From positions 1,862,501 through 1,926,500 of the forward strand of contig OY987244.1 of assembly GCA_963920765.1 (NCBI GenBank): a stretch of 64,000 nucleotides of DNA, given 5' to 3'. The notes beneath the pieces are model-generated. The model did not search any database, was not told the DNA's origin, and was given only the letters and a program-made list of their open reading frames with translations. The position numbers and the translations under genes are program-made. Source of the stretch: Ulota crispa. Its lineage: Eukaryota; Streptophyta; Bryopsida; Orthotrichales; Orthotrichaceae. Positions 12,524-28,826 of the stretch are shown here, piece by piece (positions within the stretch are counted from its first letter, which is position 1; each line of letters begins with the position of its first letter).

Positions 12524-12629
12524 CCCATGAGCGCCCCAGCACCCCATATATTGCCTCTCCTAATTTAAAGCCTTGTTTTGAGGGATTGGATCTAATTATT
12601 TGGTCTTGCTACAAACTACAATTATGAAG

Positions 12630-12885
12630 AACGTCATATTAGGTAAATTGGACGAAAATGGTCATTTTGGGACTTTTGAAGGTTTGGGGTGATCACCCCT
12701 AACCGAGCTCCAGCATTTTTTTGGGTACATGTGCCTTCATCTGAGAGGAGGAATTTGTAAGGGAAAAAATCTTAGTGGCTGAAACTGGATCTGATGCTTT
12801 TGAATTTGGGTAGAGGTGACTATTGGGTTTAAGGTGGAATACAAAATGGTACCTTTGTTATTCCCAATTTATCTAATATGATGTT
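12630..12885 (+). mobile_element. CACCATATT MITE, copy 3
   Basis: About 256 bp with ends AACGTCATATTAGGTAAATT and CCCAATTTATCTAATATGAT. The direct repeat GAAG flanks it (12626-12629 and 12886-12889). It contains the family block 'gaaggtttggggtgatcacc'. Confidence 0.8.
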
Positions 12886-13308
12886 GAAGGCATTCAAGTT
12901 GTCCATATCAATGGAGACTGGAGTAACGATGAAGAAAGCCAAATTGTTGTACAAGCGCTGTACGAGATTTGATTTTGTGAAACACTGTATGAGGCAACAA
13001 GGGCATAGTGGCAATTAGAATTTTACAGGCTACAAGTCTGCAACTGGTCAATATCCCTCACAAGCTTCCTTATATAAGCTTTGTAGTAGCTGGAAAGTTT
13101 TGGGCAAGGGTTCAAGCATGTTCTAGATTCTTATTATGGCAACCGACCAATCATCATCAATTGTGTCGGCCATTGTTTTCCATGCAATAGCCATTTGAAG
13201 CCCTAAAACTTAACATAAAAAGAAGTTCAATCTTGAATAATTTGCAAGTGTGTGCATTCACATATAATCTTACTGCTCACAATATTTGAGATGAATCAAG
13301 GGCTTATA
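12886..13308. other. Spacer, nothing recognised
   Basis: No motif-bearing ORF and no clear repeat. Confidence 0.5.
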
Positions 13309-13458
13309 ACACCATATTCATTAAATTGAGAAAAAATGACTTTTTGGGACTTTTGGATTTTGTGTTTTTTAAAGAAAATTCATGGAATTCTCTTGAAAAA
13401 ACACAAAATCCAAAAATCCCAAAATGTCAATTTTTCCCAATTTTATGAATATGGTGAT
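13309..13458. mobile_element. Palindromic CACCATATT MITE, copy 4
   Basis: A 150-bp near-perfect hairpin. ACACCATATTCATTAAATTG runs in and CAATTTTATGAATATGGTGA-like sequence runs out (the exact right end reads CCCAATTTTATGAATATGGT). The arms also pair over 'ttggattttgtgtttttt' and 'aaaaaacacaaaatccaa'. It is flanked by TTATA on both sides (13304-13308 and 13459-13463). This is a shortened foldback relative of the 250-bp copies. Confidence 0.8.
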
Positions 13459-13582
13459 TTATAGAATTTTGTAAAAATCATCAAATAGCAACTACCTACT
13501 AAAAAATGAGGTTTTGTCATCACATGTTGTTTGATCAAATGCTATAAATTTCCTATAATCTCCCATCTCTCACAGTTAGTTG

Positions 13583-14075
13583 TGTCATAGACATAAACGG
13601 ATTGACCTAGAAGGTTCTAGAAGGTTCTAGAGGATGAAAAGAATCTAGAGGATTAGAAGGTTCTAAAAAGCTTTAGAAAGATAAAAGGTCTTGGAAGCCT
13701 CTAGAAGGTTGGAAGCTTCTAGAAAACTGGAAGCTTTTAAATGACTGAGAGCTTTGAGCTTGAAAGCTTCTAGAAGCTTAGAAGCTTGGAAGCCTCTAGA
13801 AAGATTGAAGCTTTAATCTTTGAGTATAGATATGAGTCGAGGCTGAGAGGTTTTTCAGTCCCAACAACTTGTTTTGCCTCCTTAGTCTTTGGCCTCTTTA
13901 GTCTTTGGCCTCTTTAGTCTTTGGCCTCCAAATCTTAGCCTTCTGTCTTGTTCTTGCATTGTATTGCTATTATCTAATATATTTCTCTAATTTTGATTTT
14001 AAATACACTTCTGAGTTTTTGTCTTGATTCTAATTTTTCTTTACATCATTTTTATCTTTGAATCTGTTCGTGATA
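13583..14075 (+). repeat. 5' LTR of the chromovirus
   Basis: About 493 bp. It starts TGTCATAGACATAAACGG and is rich in the repeated motif GAAGCTTCTAGAA. It includes a TATA-like stretch near 13823 and a tandem triplication of a 15-bp CTCTTTAGTCTTTGG unit that is single in the 3' LTR. Confidence 0.85.
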
Positions 14076-17000
14076 GTTTGTCAAGATTGCCTTAAACATC
14101 ATTTAAATTTTTTTGATTTTAAATAGAACGTGGATTATTCATTCATTTGAAAACTACAACATGTCTTAGGAGTTGTGGATTACCCACTTCTAAATTGAAT
14201 ATATTCTGCTAATACAATCTATTTTTCTTTTTCTTTTCAAGTGTTCATACTCAAGTTATTTTCAACATATTGCTAGACTAGTACGCGTTCATTATGGCGA
14301 AAGGAGGTGAAATTGTGGTGAATGATTTGAAGCTTGACATTATTATGTCTGCAATTACTTCCATGAACAGTGAGTGCTAACAAATATTCAAACAAACCAA
14401 AGATCTCAAGGCAAGACTTTCTGGCTTTGAAGCAACACTACAACAATCTATAGAACGATGACCTATTGCTGCAATTACATCAATTATTCAAACCAATAAT
14501 CTTTCAGATTATATGCTTCAGGCTTCAAGTTCCTGCAAGAGCAAAGAATTCAAGGTCAGCCTTCCAGATAAATTTGATGGCACTCGTTCCAAATTTCGTG
14601 ATTTTGTCAACCAAATTCGGCTTATTACACTCCTTCAACCCCAATAATATTCAATAGACGTAGTTTGCATTGGATTGATAGAGACGTTGTTATCTAGACA
14701 AGTAATTTCTAAATTTGTATCGTTTTTTGAAGAGAACTCTTCAATATTCAACAACTTTGAAGCATTTCTGAATGCATTTGGAGAAGCATTTGACGAACAT
14801 GACAAAATATGTTTTGCAAAAACAAAAATCCAAAGCTTACTATAAAGATGGCGTTCAGCATCAATCTATGCTTTCGAGTTTTGTCAGCTAGCATATGACA
14901 TAAATTGAGGAAAGCTAGCTTTGATAAGCCAATTCAATTGTGGTTTACCGAATAAAGTGAAAGATTTATTACTTTCATGATTAAATCCTACAACATTAAA
15001 CAATGCTATTAGTTAAATTGTCAAATGCAATAATTGATTATTTGAACGATAACAAGATAAACGAGGTTAAACTACTCCACGACTGTATAATAATTATTCA
15101 ATTTTTTTTTCAACTTCAAAAGGTAGTAATCAGATGGAAGTGGAAGACATGCAAATTGATGAAATTTAATTTAAATCTCTTACGGAACAAGAAAAGAAAC
15201 GCCAATGCGAAGAATGATTATATTTCTGTTGCGGAAAAAAAAGATATAAAGTTAGCAATTGTTTTGAAAAACAACGATGCACGATGCAATTTCGGAGCAC
15301 AAGACAGAAAAACGACAAAATTTAGCAACAATAAAGATTGTGCGGCTGAATTTGGCAGTATTATCAACATCTTCAGGTCTTGTATTATTTGCAAATTTTA
15401 CTCTTTGCTTTACTATACCCATACGTTTAGATTCAAAAAATATTAAAATCCAAGTCTTGATTGATTTAGGAGCCTTAACTTGTTTCATTGATGAACCTTT
15501 TGAAACGTCATGAGATTTTTACTGTCCAAAAATAAAAAGCCATTTACGTTGAAGATATTGATGGACAACTGTTATCTTCTGGTAATATAACTCATGAGAC
15601 ATTTTTTTTACAAACAATAGCAAAAAATCATAGTAGTCGTGTGGTCTACAATTTTATTTGTTTTCTGTCTAGTTCTGTGATTTTAAGACTTTCATGGCTT
15701 GAAAAATTTAATCTTTAAATTGATTGGCCAAATCGTAGTGTTGCCTTTCTACTTGAAAAAACTTCTATAAGTATACCAGTGATTACAGCCAAAGACCTTT
15801 CCAGCCAGAAAACGTCAAAATCTTTATTTCTTGGAGCTCGAGCATTTATGGAAGTTCTTAAAGATGCTGATATATTTGTGATTTATGCAATTTCAATATT
15901 TGAATGAACCACTACAACAACTTTGCTTTTAGAAGAGTACAATGAATATCAAGACGTCTTTAAAAAGAAAAATGCAGACATTTTGTTCAAGTATTGACTA
16001 TATGATTGCGCAATTGACTTTCTAAAGGATACTTAACCACCTTTTGGTCATATATACAACCTGTCGCAAAATGAACTATCTGCATTGAAAAAATATTTTG
16101 ACAAAAATTTGGCGAAAAATTTTATCCAACACTCTAAATCTCTAGTTGGTACACCTATTCTATTTGTGAAAAAAAAAATGGATCTTTACGTATGTGCGTG
16201 GAGTATTGTAGGCTCAATAAAATCACAATCAAGAATCGGTATCCATTATCTTTAATCAGCGGACTTTTGAATCAAGTCGGACAAGCGAAGGTTTGTACCA
16301 AAATTGATCAAAGAAGAGTTTATAATTTTGTACAAATAAAAAAAGGTGACGAATGAAAGACAATTTTTTGAATAAAATATAGCCATTTTGAATATAACGT
16401 CATGCTTTTTGAACTTACAAATGTACCAGCTCTCTTTCAACATCTCATGAATGATATATTTAGAGAATTCTTGGACAATTTTGTTATTTGCTACCTGGAC
16501 GACATCCTAATATATTCCAAGAATATAGTTCAACATGGAAAACATATGAAGCTAGCACTTAAAAAACTTTGCAATATTGTACTATATATTAAACTTGTAA
16601 AGTGTATTTTTCACACTACTGAAGTGGAGTTTCTTGGTTACATCATTTCAAGTAATGGCATTTTTATGGATTTCAAAAAAGTTCAAGCTGTATTGGACTG
16701 AACAACTCCAAAAACGGTATGCATTGTTCAGTGTTTCTTTGGTTTTGCAAATTTCTATCAAATTTTCATAAAAAATTATTTTCAAATTGCTGTTTCACTT
16801 ACACGGTTTATACGCAAAGATAAATTGGAGTGGAGTTCAGAAACAGACAAAACATTTCAAACATTGAAGAAAGTTTTTACTATAGTTCCGATATTGCTTC
16901 ATTCAGATTGTTCTAAACTTTTCTTTATGGAGACAAATGCTTTGGATTTTGCGTTAGGCGCAGTATTATCACTAAGGTTTGGGAAAAACTGACCACTAGT

Positions 17001-19085
17001 TCAATGTTAGCGGATCTAAATGAGAAAACATCGTTTGCAATTTATAAACTTTGGCTAAAAATCCGTCAAAAATCTTTAAATTTTTTATGTATAGTATGAA
17101 ATAGAGAAAATGACTGATAGAGTTATTTGATAAACCGGTTCAATATATGAATTGAAGGAAATTTATTGCAAAATCTTAAATATTTCCCGGACTTTGGTTA
17201 TCACAGTAAGGAGGAGATGGAAAACTTCATCCAGTTGCTTTTCATTCAAAGAAATTCAGTGCCGCGGAGATCAATTATAAAATCCACAATAAAGAATTAT
17301 TTGCTATTGTAGACTCTTTTTAGAAATGACGTCATTTACTTAAAAGTGCCGCACATCAGATGATAGTATACAAATTACAAGAACCTTGAATATTTTATGT
17401 TTACTTGTGTTTTGAACTGTTAACAAGCCCGTTGGAATATGTCTCTATCCATGTTTAATTTTGATATTATACATTGACCCAGATAACTACAAGGATTATC
17501 TGATGCTTTATTTAGAAGATCCAACCTTATGTCTAATGAAATGGAAGCAGCATATGACCAACAATGAACAACTCGCATTTATGAGCAGCTCAGATCTCGT
17601 TCCCAGTTGATTCTAATTTCCTCAATCAAATTTAAATAGCCGCAGCTATAGATGCCTTAGTGCTTAATATTAAACAACGTTTCATCAACTTCACGAAGGT
17701 TTCTAACAAATTTGAGATTGAAGAGAAATATCTATATTTTGAAAAACGCCTCTATATTCATGATGGACCACATTGTCTTCAAGTCATGCAAGTACGCCAC
17801 GATCTTCCAGTCATTAGACATTTTAAATTCAACAAAACGTTGAAACTCATTTTTTGTGATTTTTGGTGGCCTTAAATGTGGGAGACCATCATAAACTTTG
17901 TACTATCTTGCGATACTTGTTTTTCTTCAAAAAATCCTTGGCATCACTCGTACGGACTTTTGTAACCTTTACCAGTGCCGAAGCAACCATGGTCATCCGT
18001 TTCTATGGATTTTATTATAGATTTACTAATTTCGGCTAAATTTGATTCTATTTGCGTGATAATCGATCAGTTTTCAAAAATGACACATTTTGTTCTATGC
18101 AAGAAGATGATTACGGGAGAAGAAACAGCTAAACTTTTTATTGACAATATTTATCGTTATCATGGATTACCCAAAGACATTATATTGGACAGAAAATCTC
18201 AGATCATTTCCAAATTTTGGCAGTCATTATTCAAGATCTTGCAAGTGAAGATCAAACTTTCACTAGCATTTTATCCTTAAACCGATGGACAAACTGAACG
18301 CATGAATCAACTTTTGGAGTAATATTTGAGGTGCACTATAAATTATCAACAAGTCAATTGAGTATTTTTATTGCCACTTGTAGAGTTTGCATACAATAAC
18401 AACAAACATACATCAACTCAAGAGACTTCATTTTATGCTAACTATGACTTTCACCCGAAAATTGATATGCTACTAACTTGGAAGGAGGAAAGTCCTGCAG
18501 CAAAGAATCTAGTAAGACATCTAAGGGAGTTACATACAATAATGCAAACTCATTTGGAGGAAATTCAAGTACGTTATAAAAACTCTGCCGATGTGAAAAA
18601 AAAAAGCATCTAAAGTTTCAAGTAGGTAATAAAGTGTGGCTGCTGCGACGTAACATCAAAACAACTTGTCCAAGCAACAAATTTGATTATTGTCAAATTG
18701 GACTATTCATTATTGAAAAATAAATCAATGCTGTTGTATATTGATTACAACTACCAACGTCAACGAATGTACATCTAGTATTTCATATTTTACTTTTAAA
18801 AAGTTATAGAGAATTCAATTTTCCCAAAATAATTCAACTTCCGCCGTCTTGTGTTAAAGTGGATAGTATCATAAAATATAAAATAGAGAAAATGTTAGAT
18901 TCAAGGATCGGGAGATGACAATTTGAATATTTTGTCCATTGAAGCGGATATCCAGTTACTGAGAGTACGTAGGAACCAGCTTCAAACTCAACTAACGCAC
19001 ATTTGAAGATCCAAGAATTTCATTGCCAAAATCTATCAAAACTAAGAGCAACGCCAGCGTGAACTCTTCAAAGGATCTCCGAGCT

Positions 19086-19099
19086 AGAAAGGGAGATGA
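19086..19099 (+). promoter_or_regulatory. Polypurine tract
   Basis: A purine run AGAAAGGGAGATGA lies directly before the 3' LTR. This is the expected plus-strand primer site of an LTR retrotransposon. Confidence 0.7.
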
Positions 19100-19578
19100 T
19101 GTCACGGACATGAACGGATTGATTTAGGAGGTTCTAGAAGATTTTAAAAAATTAAAAGCATCTAGAGGATTATGAGGTTCTAAAAAGCTTTAGAAAAATA
19201 AAAGGTCTTGAAAGCCTCTAGAAGGTTAGAAGCTTCTAAAAGACTAGAAACTTTTAGAAATTTAAAAGCTTCTAGATGACTGAGAGCTTTTAGCTTGAAA
19301 GCTTCTAGAAGCTTGGAAGCTTGAAAGCCTCTAGAAAGGTTGAAGCCTCAACCTTTGAGTATATATATGAGTCAAGGCTAAGAGGTTCCTCAGTCTCGAC
19401 AACTCATCTTGCCTCTTTAGTCTCTGGCCTCCAAACCTTAGCCTTTTGTTTTGCTTTTGTCTTGTCTTGCTATCATCTAATATACTTTTCTAACCTTAAT
19501 TCTAAATACACTTTTGAATTTTTGTCTTGATTCTAAATTTTCCTTACTTCATTCTTGTCTTTGAGTCCGTCTCTGACA
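19100..19578 (+). repeat. 3' LTR of the chromovirus
   Basis: About 479 bp from TGTCACGGACATGAACGG to CTCTGACA. It aligns end to end with the 5' LTR and has a TATATATA stretch near 19359. Confidence 0.88.
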
Positions 19579-19583
19579 AGTTG

Positions 19584-19880
19584 TTCCCAAAATTTGCAAA
19601 CCTTCTAAGTAGGTGTTCCACTATTTTCAATGGTCACTTTTAGTGAATCATGCGATTGACCGAGATACAATGCATCAAAGTTGCTAGTTTCCAGAAACCT
19701 TGATTTTGGTAAACTTGGATTGGGGGCTCAGGGGTTAAATGATCGTTCTATGAATATGAGATTTGTCCTTTTTCTTCATGGAGCTCCTAAACATGGTGCA
19801 ATGTGATGGATTTAGCAAAAATAAATAAATAAATGTGGTAGAGATAATTCCTTTTATGAAAGAGGAGGTTGGGGCAGGCG
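19584..19880. other. Spacer, nothing recognised
   Basis: No gene or repeat recognised. It leads into the GC-rich island. Confidence 0.4.
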
Positions 19881-20580
19881 AGGGGGCTGATATGGTAGGA
19901 ATTGCGCTGGGAGGGTAGGGTAATTCTGTCTGGGGCGACAATGGTCAAGGTCGTCGTCAACAGCGGCAGGAACAGAGGGAGCCATGGAGGACGCAGGCGC
20001 TGTAGCAGTGGCACGTGCACCGACCGGAGCCACACCACAGTCCACACCAAACGCAAGGTCGCAAGGAAGCATGTTCAAAAACCCGCCGGGGTCGCGGCAT
20101 CAAAGGCGTGCATACATGGCACTCAACGCCACCGGCACCACTCATCTCATCAGTCACCCATCCCCCATCCCCCGCATGCACGGCGGACTCGGCGCTCGAG
20201 ACTCCCCGGGAACCAGAGTCCATCCTTGTCGATTCGATCCGCTAGGAAGGGATGTTGGGTGCGCTGTCCCCGCGTGTCCCGTGCGTCTCACCACACACCT
20301 TTGCTGCGCAATCCTGTGGCGCCACCTGGCCCCGCTCCCTCTCCAGCTCGCAACAGCCGCTGGCTCTTCCAAGCCAAGCGTTGGTCAGCGCTGTCCGCCC
20401 CGGAGCTCGGACTGCGCTGCTGCACGTCATCGATCAGACACACACACACTTACTGAACTTACCACGGGCGTGACTGGAGACGTCGTAACGGGTGGCTCCA
20501 TTCCGTCAGTGCTAGACACCGAAGCAGCCACACGGGTGACACCACTGATCAGAAGTCCATGCCACCCCGGCAGCTGATTT
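19880..20580. other. GC-rich island with uninterpreted ORFs
   Basis: About 700 bp are clearly richer in G+C and CpG than the AT-rich surroundings. ORFs of 60-197 codons open in several frames on both strands. Their products are Arg/His/Ser- or Pro/Ala-rich with no domain that I recognise, as expected when GC-rich DNA removes stop codons. Possible readings are a promoter/CpG-rich segment, a captured gene fragment or an exon of an unrecognised gene. I do not call a CDS. Confidence 0.45.
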
Positions 20581-20647
20581 ACTCAGGGTTTTTTTTTTGA
20601 ATTTGTTGAGGCAGAGCGACCCGCACTCCAGAATGCAAGCAGGTAAA

Positions 20648-20902
20648 ACACCATATTCATTAAATTGGGTCAAAACGTTCATTTTGGGACTTCTGAAGGT
20701 TTGGGGTGATCACCCCAATCCAGGTTCCACCATTTTTTTGGTACACTTGTTCTCACCTGAAAGGAGGAATTTGTGAGGGAAAAAATCTTAGTGGCTCAAA
20801 CTGCATTTGATACTTTTGAATATGGTTTGAGGTAACTTTTTGGGTTTAAGGTGGAGTACAAAATGGTACCTCCGTTTTTCCCAATTTAACGAATATGGTG
20901 AT
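20648..20902 (+). mobile_element. CACCATATT MITE, copy 5 (most canonical)
   Basis: 255 bp. Left end ACACCATATTCATTAAATTG and right end CAATTTAACGAATATGGTGA are near-perfect inverted repeats of about 22 bp. The interior block 'gaaggtttggggtgatcacc' and the sub-end 'taaggtggagtacaaaatgg' recur in the other copies. Possible short flanking repeat GTAA. Non-coding. Confidence 0.82.
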
Positions 20903-21983
20903 GTAAGGAAAAATTTGCTTTAATTGGAAAGTGTGAATGATATGTGCATGTTCATCCATTTTTACTAATATAAGCTACTTTCATCCAAAATCAAGCAAAT
21001 TGCATGTTTGCCCAAGTAGGGATCTGGCCATTTCATCCACTTTTCCACCTGAATTTTCTAGTATAATAATCGCAACTCACATTCTTAGGTAAGATTTAAC
21101 AAAAATTTGCCAAGAAAAAGAACCCTGATTTACTGTCAGTGTTGCCCGCCAGCTCGACCCCACAGGCCGTTGCAGTGGCATACTCTCTGTAGACGCGCCA
21201 GCAACACTCGTGGTCCCACGTCGACTCGACGTAAAACAGAAGGCGACAGACCTTCCTCAAGTTACAGTAGATTAGGAACTGCAATAACTCTCGAGCATTT
21301 CCACCAAATTACAGGTAGTTTGCAGGGAAAAAGCGACTGCTCCCACACTCAAGATCCTGATTCGGAGGAATTCAACCTGACATGAATTTGTTGTTGCAGA
21401 CTTGATGACGTGCCTTGCAGATCCAGAACTCCTGCACAGTAAAATTTAGTACTGTCGCCAAAGTACATACATATTGACAAGGTCCCTGCACAATGTAGAT
21501 AAGACTGTACACACACACTGTCTACCCGATGTCAGGTGACAATTTAGTTACGTTTTTTATCCTGCTATGCAACCGTTAGCAGCAGGTTAATGACCGACAC
21601 GTTGACACACTCGAAGAATGACTCATCCTGTCATTTAAGTTTGGAGAGAGAGAGAAATAATCCCAAACTTTGGCATGGAATTTTTCCCATTCAGTAAGTT
21701 TAGCCCGTTGTCTGCCACGACCTGTGTTGGGTGGTTTCGGGACGTCATCCCTGACAGAGATTTCGTTACGTCAGGCACTGCATCACCCACTGTGACTTTC
21801 ACTTTTCCCATGCAGAATTCTAGAACGTAGTTTTGGCTGTGGCCAGGCGGAGCAAGGTGAATGGAGCAACATCTGTAGCCGTCAGAACCGGGTCCAAATA
21901 CGACTGAAGCTTCCACAGAATGTTGAATTCTTGTCATTTCTAACAGCAAGAATGTCTGGTAGTTGAGTGCTTTCCACTTCTTA
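20903..21983. other. Region 3' of RPT4, probably partly 3' UTR
   Basis: It lies downstream of the RPT4 stop codon on the minus strand. A 104-codon minus ORF (21635-21949) has no recognised domain and starts 35 bp past the stop, so it is more likely 3' UTR than a gene. Confidence 0.4.
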
Positions 21984-26879
<4,896 letters not shown>

Positions 26880-28826
26880 GGTACTGGATTGTTCCTTACC
26901 AGCCTCTGAATCCTCAGCTCCTCAACTCCTATCCAGATGTTTTTATAATCCCTGACACAAAAAAAAATAGCTGCAGCAGCAAGTATCAGCCAAACTGGCT
27001 TCTGCCTAAAAACGAAGATCTGAAATCATAAATGTTCTTGACATACAGGGTCCAGAAATGGAAACATATCCAGTTAAAAACGTGGTTTCCGCCTTCTGGC
27101 ATCATATTTGAAAGCATTTCCATATAAGCACCTGCTTTATCTGAAAGAACCATGTTTGGGCTGATTGTTAAAAAGATTACCCATTTTTTACACATGTGGT
27201 GATATCAGACTCCTCGGGTTTGCAGCCTGCAATATATGCGTGTGAGATGGCTGTGGATGAGACGTTGAGACGTTGAGACTCAATTGATTGTGGAGTTGGA
27301 TGGATGAATGGCAACATTCTGTTCATGGAGAGAGAGCCATGGACCCAGTCAGTCTCTTTGCAACCACCTTCGTCTCCTTCCCTCTGCAAGAAACTCCAAC
27401 CTACCCTGCAACAACCTCTCCGTCGTCGTCATGGCCTTTTCGTACAGGTCGACGCCATGGAAGCGGCGAGATCGTCGTCATCGATCTCACCGCCACCATG
27501 ATTTTCTTGTTATTCCCGTTTCCGGATTCCTGCCCTAGATTCGACTCTTCCAATCACACTTGCAGATACGGAGTAGTGTGAGGCACCATGGCTACAGAGC
27601 TGGAGACGAGCTTAGCCTTTAGAGGCGGCTGAACAAACATCGAGCAGTTGTAGTCTCACGTCTTCACTGCTCCTCTTCCGTTTTTTAGTGCAGCACCGCA
27701 GCTTTTGTGAGCCTGGAGGTTTGTTGCCAGGGCTTGTGTTGAAATACTCATCCACAGCGTTGCCAATTTCCTGTTGTGGACACGACTCATCTGACGAGCA
27801 TGATCACGACGGCCGAGCCATTGCTGGGATTGTCCATGGGTTCTCATGACGTGCTGCCGTCAAGATGAGACCAGACAAGCTCTGTCCTCGCCGGCGTCCC
27901 CAAAGCCTCTGTGCATTCTTTCTAAGCCTCTTTAAGTGCAGGTAGATCTCTGGAGCAGGCAACTCTCAAGTTTTGTTGAAAGCCGAATTCTGATCAAGGT
28001 GCAGTTTGTAGTCGAGGATGAGAGTAGTGTTTTCATGGTGAGAACGTCGCTTGAATCAAGATCAGGATGATGACGCACTAATCCGTGGTTGAGGTCTCCA
28101 TCTCTTTTGCGCAATTCCTGTAACAAATGCTTACTCCTTTGCAATCAGACCAAGGTCTAGTGCAGCAGAGGTTTCATGGCATCCCTGATTGCAACGCTTG
28201 TTACGTACTCCCGTGTCCTGGATTCTGAAGACCTGTCAGATGTTTCACAGTTACTTGATTTCCTTGATTCATGAAACCTGATCAAACACTGGGGACAGCG
28301 CAGTAGTACTTGAGATTAAAAGAGAAAAGGAACACTACAGGGGTAGGCTGCAGCAGATGACACGGGATTGAGAGGCGGCAGACAGCTTACAAAAGCTCTT
28401 AAGATTCTATAGGTATTTCGATGGGTCCTTCGCAAAGACGCCAGCTTTGATTCCATTTACAGTAGGAAACTTAGTTTTGTAGACGAGCTCGGGAGCCCAT
28501 ATGTTTATTCGTACTTGAATATCCCCTGACCTAATCGCTTGGGATCCCAAAGAAATCACAATAACACGGAGTTTGACCGAGTGACGAGTGTGCTGCAGTC
28601 AACGATAGTGTAACAAGTGAGAGGGATATTGTTTTGAAGGACATATTGAAGATGTTTGAGTGGGGTTGTGAGGTTAGAAAGGAAATGTTTGATGAATAAT
28701 GACGCACCTGATAATTGGAATTGGCAGGAATGAAGAGGAGCAGGGAGAAAGAATGGAGGCGATGAAAACCTAGATTCGGAGTTGATTAGATTTGTGAGGC
28801 TTTTTCAAAGGGGAAGAGCAAGCAGA
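26880..28826. promoter_or_regulatory. Divergent upstream region between RPT4 and the XS gene
   Basis: About 1.95 kb separates the two start codons, which point away from each other. The first part probably holds the RPT4 5' UTR; an acceptor-like CAG near 26955 on the minus strand suggests a 5' UTR intron. Short ORFs at 27290-27580 on the plus strand are GC-richer but show no motif. No TATA box could be assigned with confidence. Confidence 0.45.

Larger units (their letters stand above)
13583..19578 (+). mobile_element. Ty3/gypsy LTR retrotransposon (chromovirus), broken
   Basis: An old, about 6.0-kb element with both LTRs and a 5-bp target duplication AGTTG (13578-13582 and 19579-19583). The LTRs start TGTCA; the right one ends TGACA. 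The parts in order are a gag region (from about 14290), protease-like (about 15440-15520), reverse transcriptase (about 16050-16700, with the YLDD box), RNase H region (about 16900-17350), integrase (about 17700-18600, zinc-binding N-terminus and catalytic core) and a chromodomain-like stretch (about 18860-19010). RT before integrase marks Ty3/gypsy. The coding region is clearly broken, with many disruptions. The two LTRs differ at roughly a tenth of sites by eye, so insertion is old. RT and integrase resemble the fungal/moss Tcn1-like style; that placement is inference. Confidence 0.9.

Noticed and set aside
19902-20577. 184- and 197-codon plus-strand ORFs
   Set aside because: GC-rich DNA with open frames on both strands, no domain, and implausible Arg/His/Ser-rich products.
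21635-21949. 104-codon minus-strand ORF behind RPT4
   Set aside because: It lies in the expected RPT4 3' UTR, and no motif supports it.
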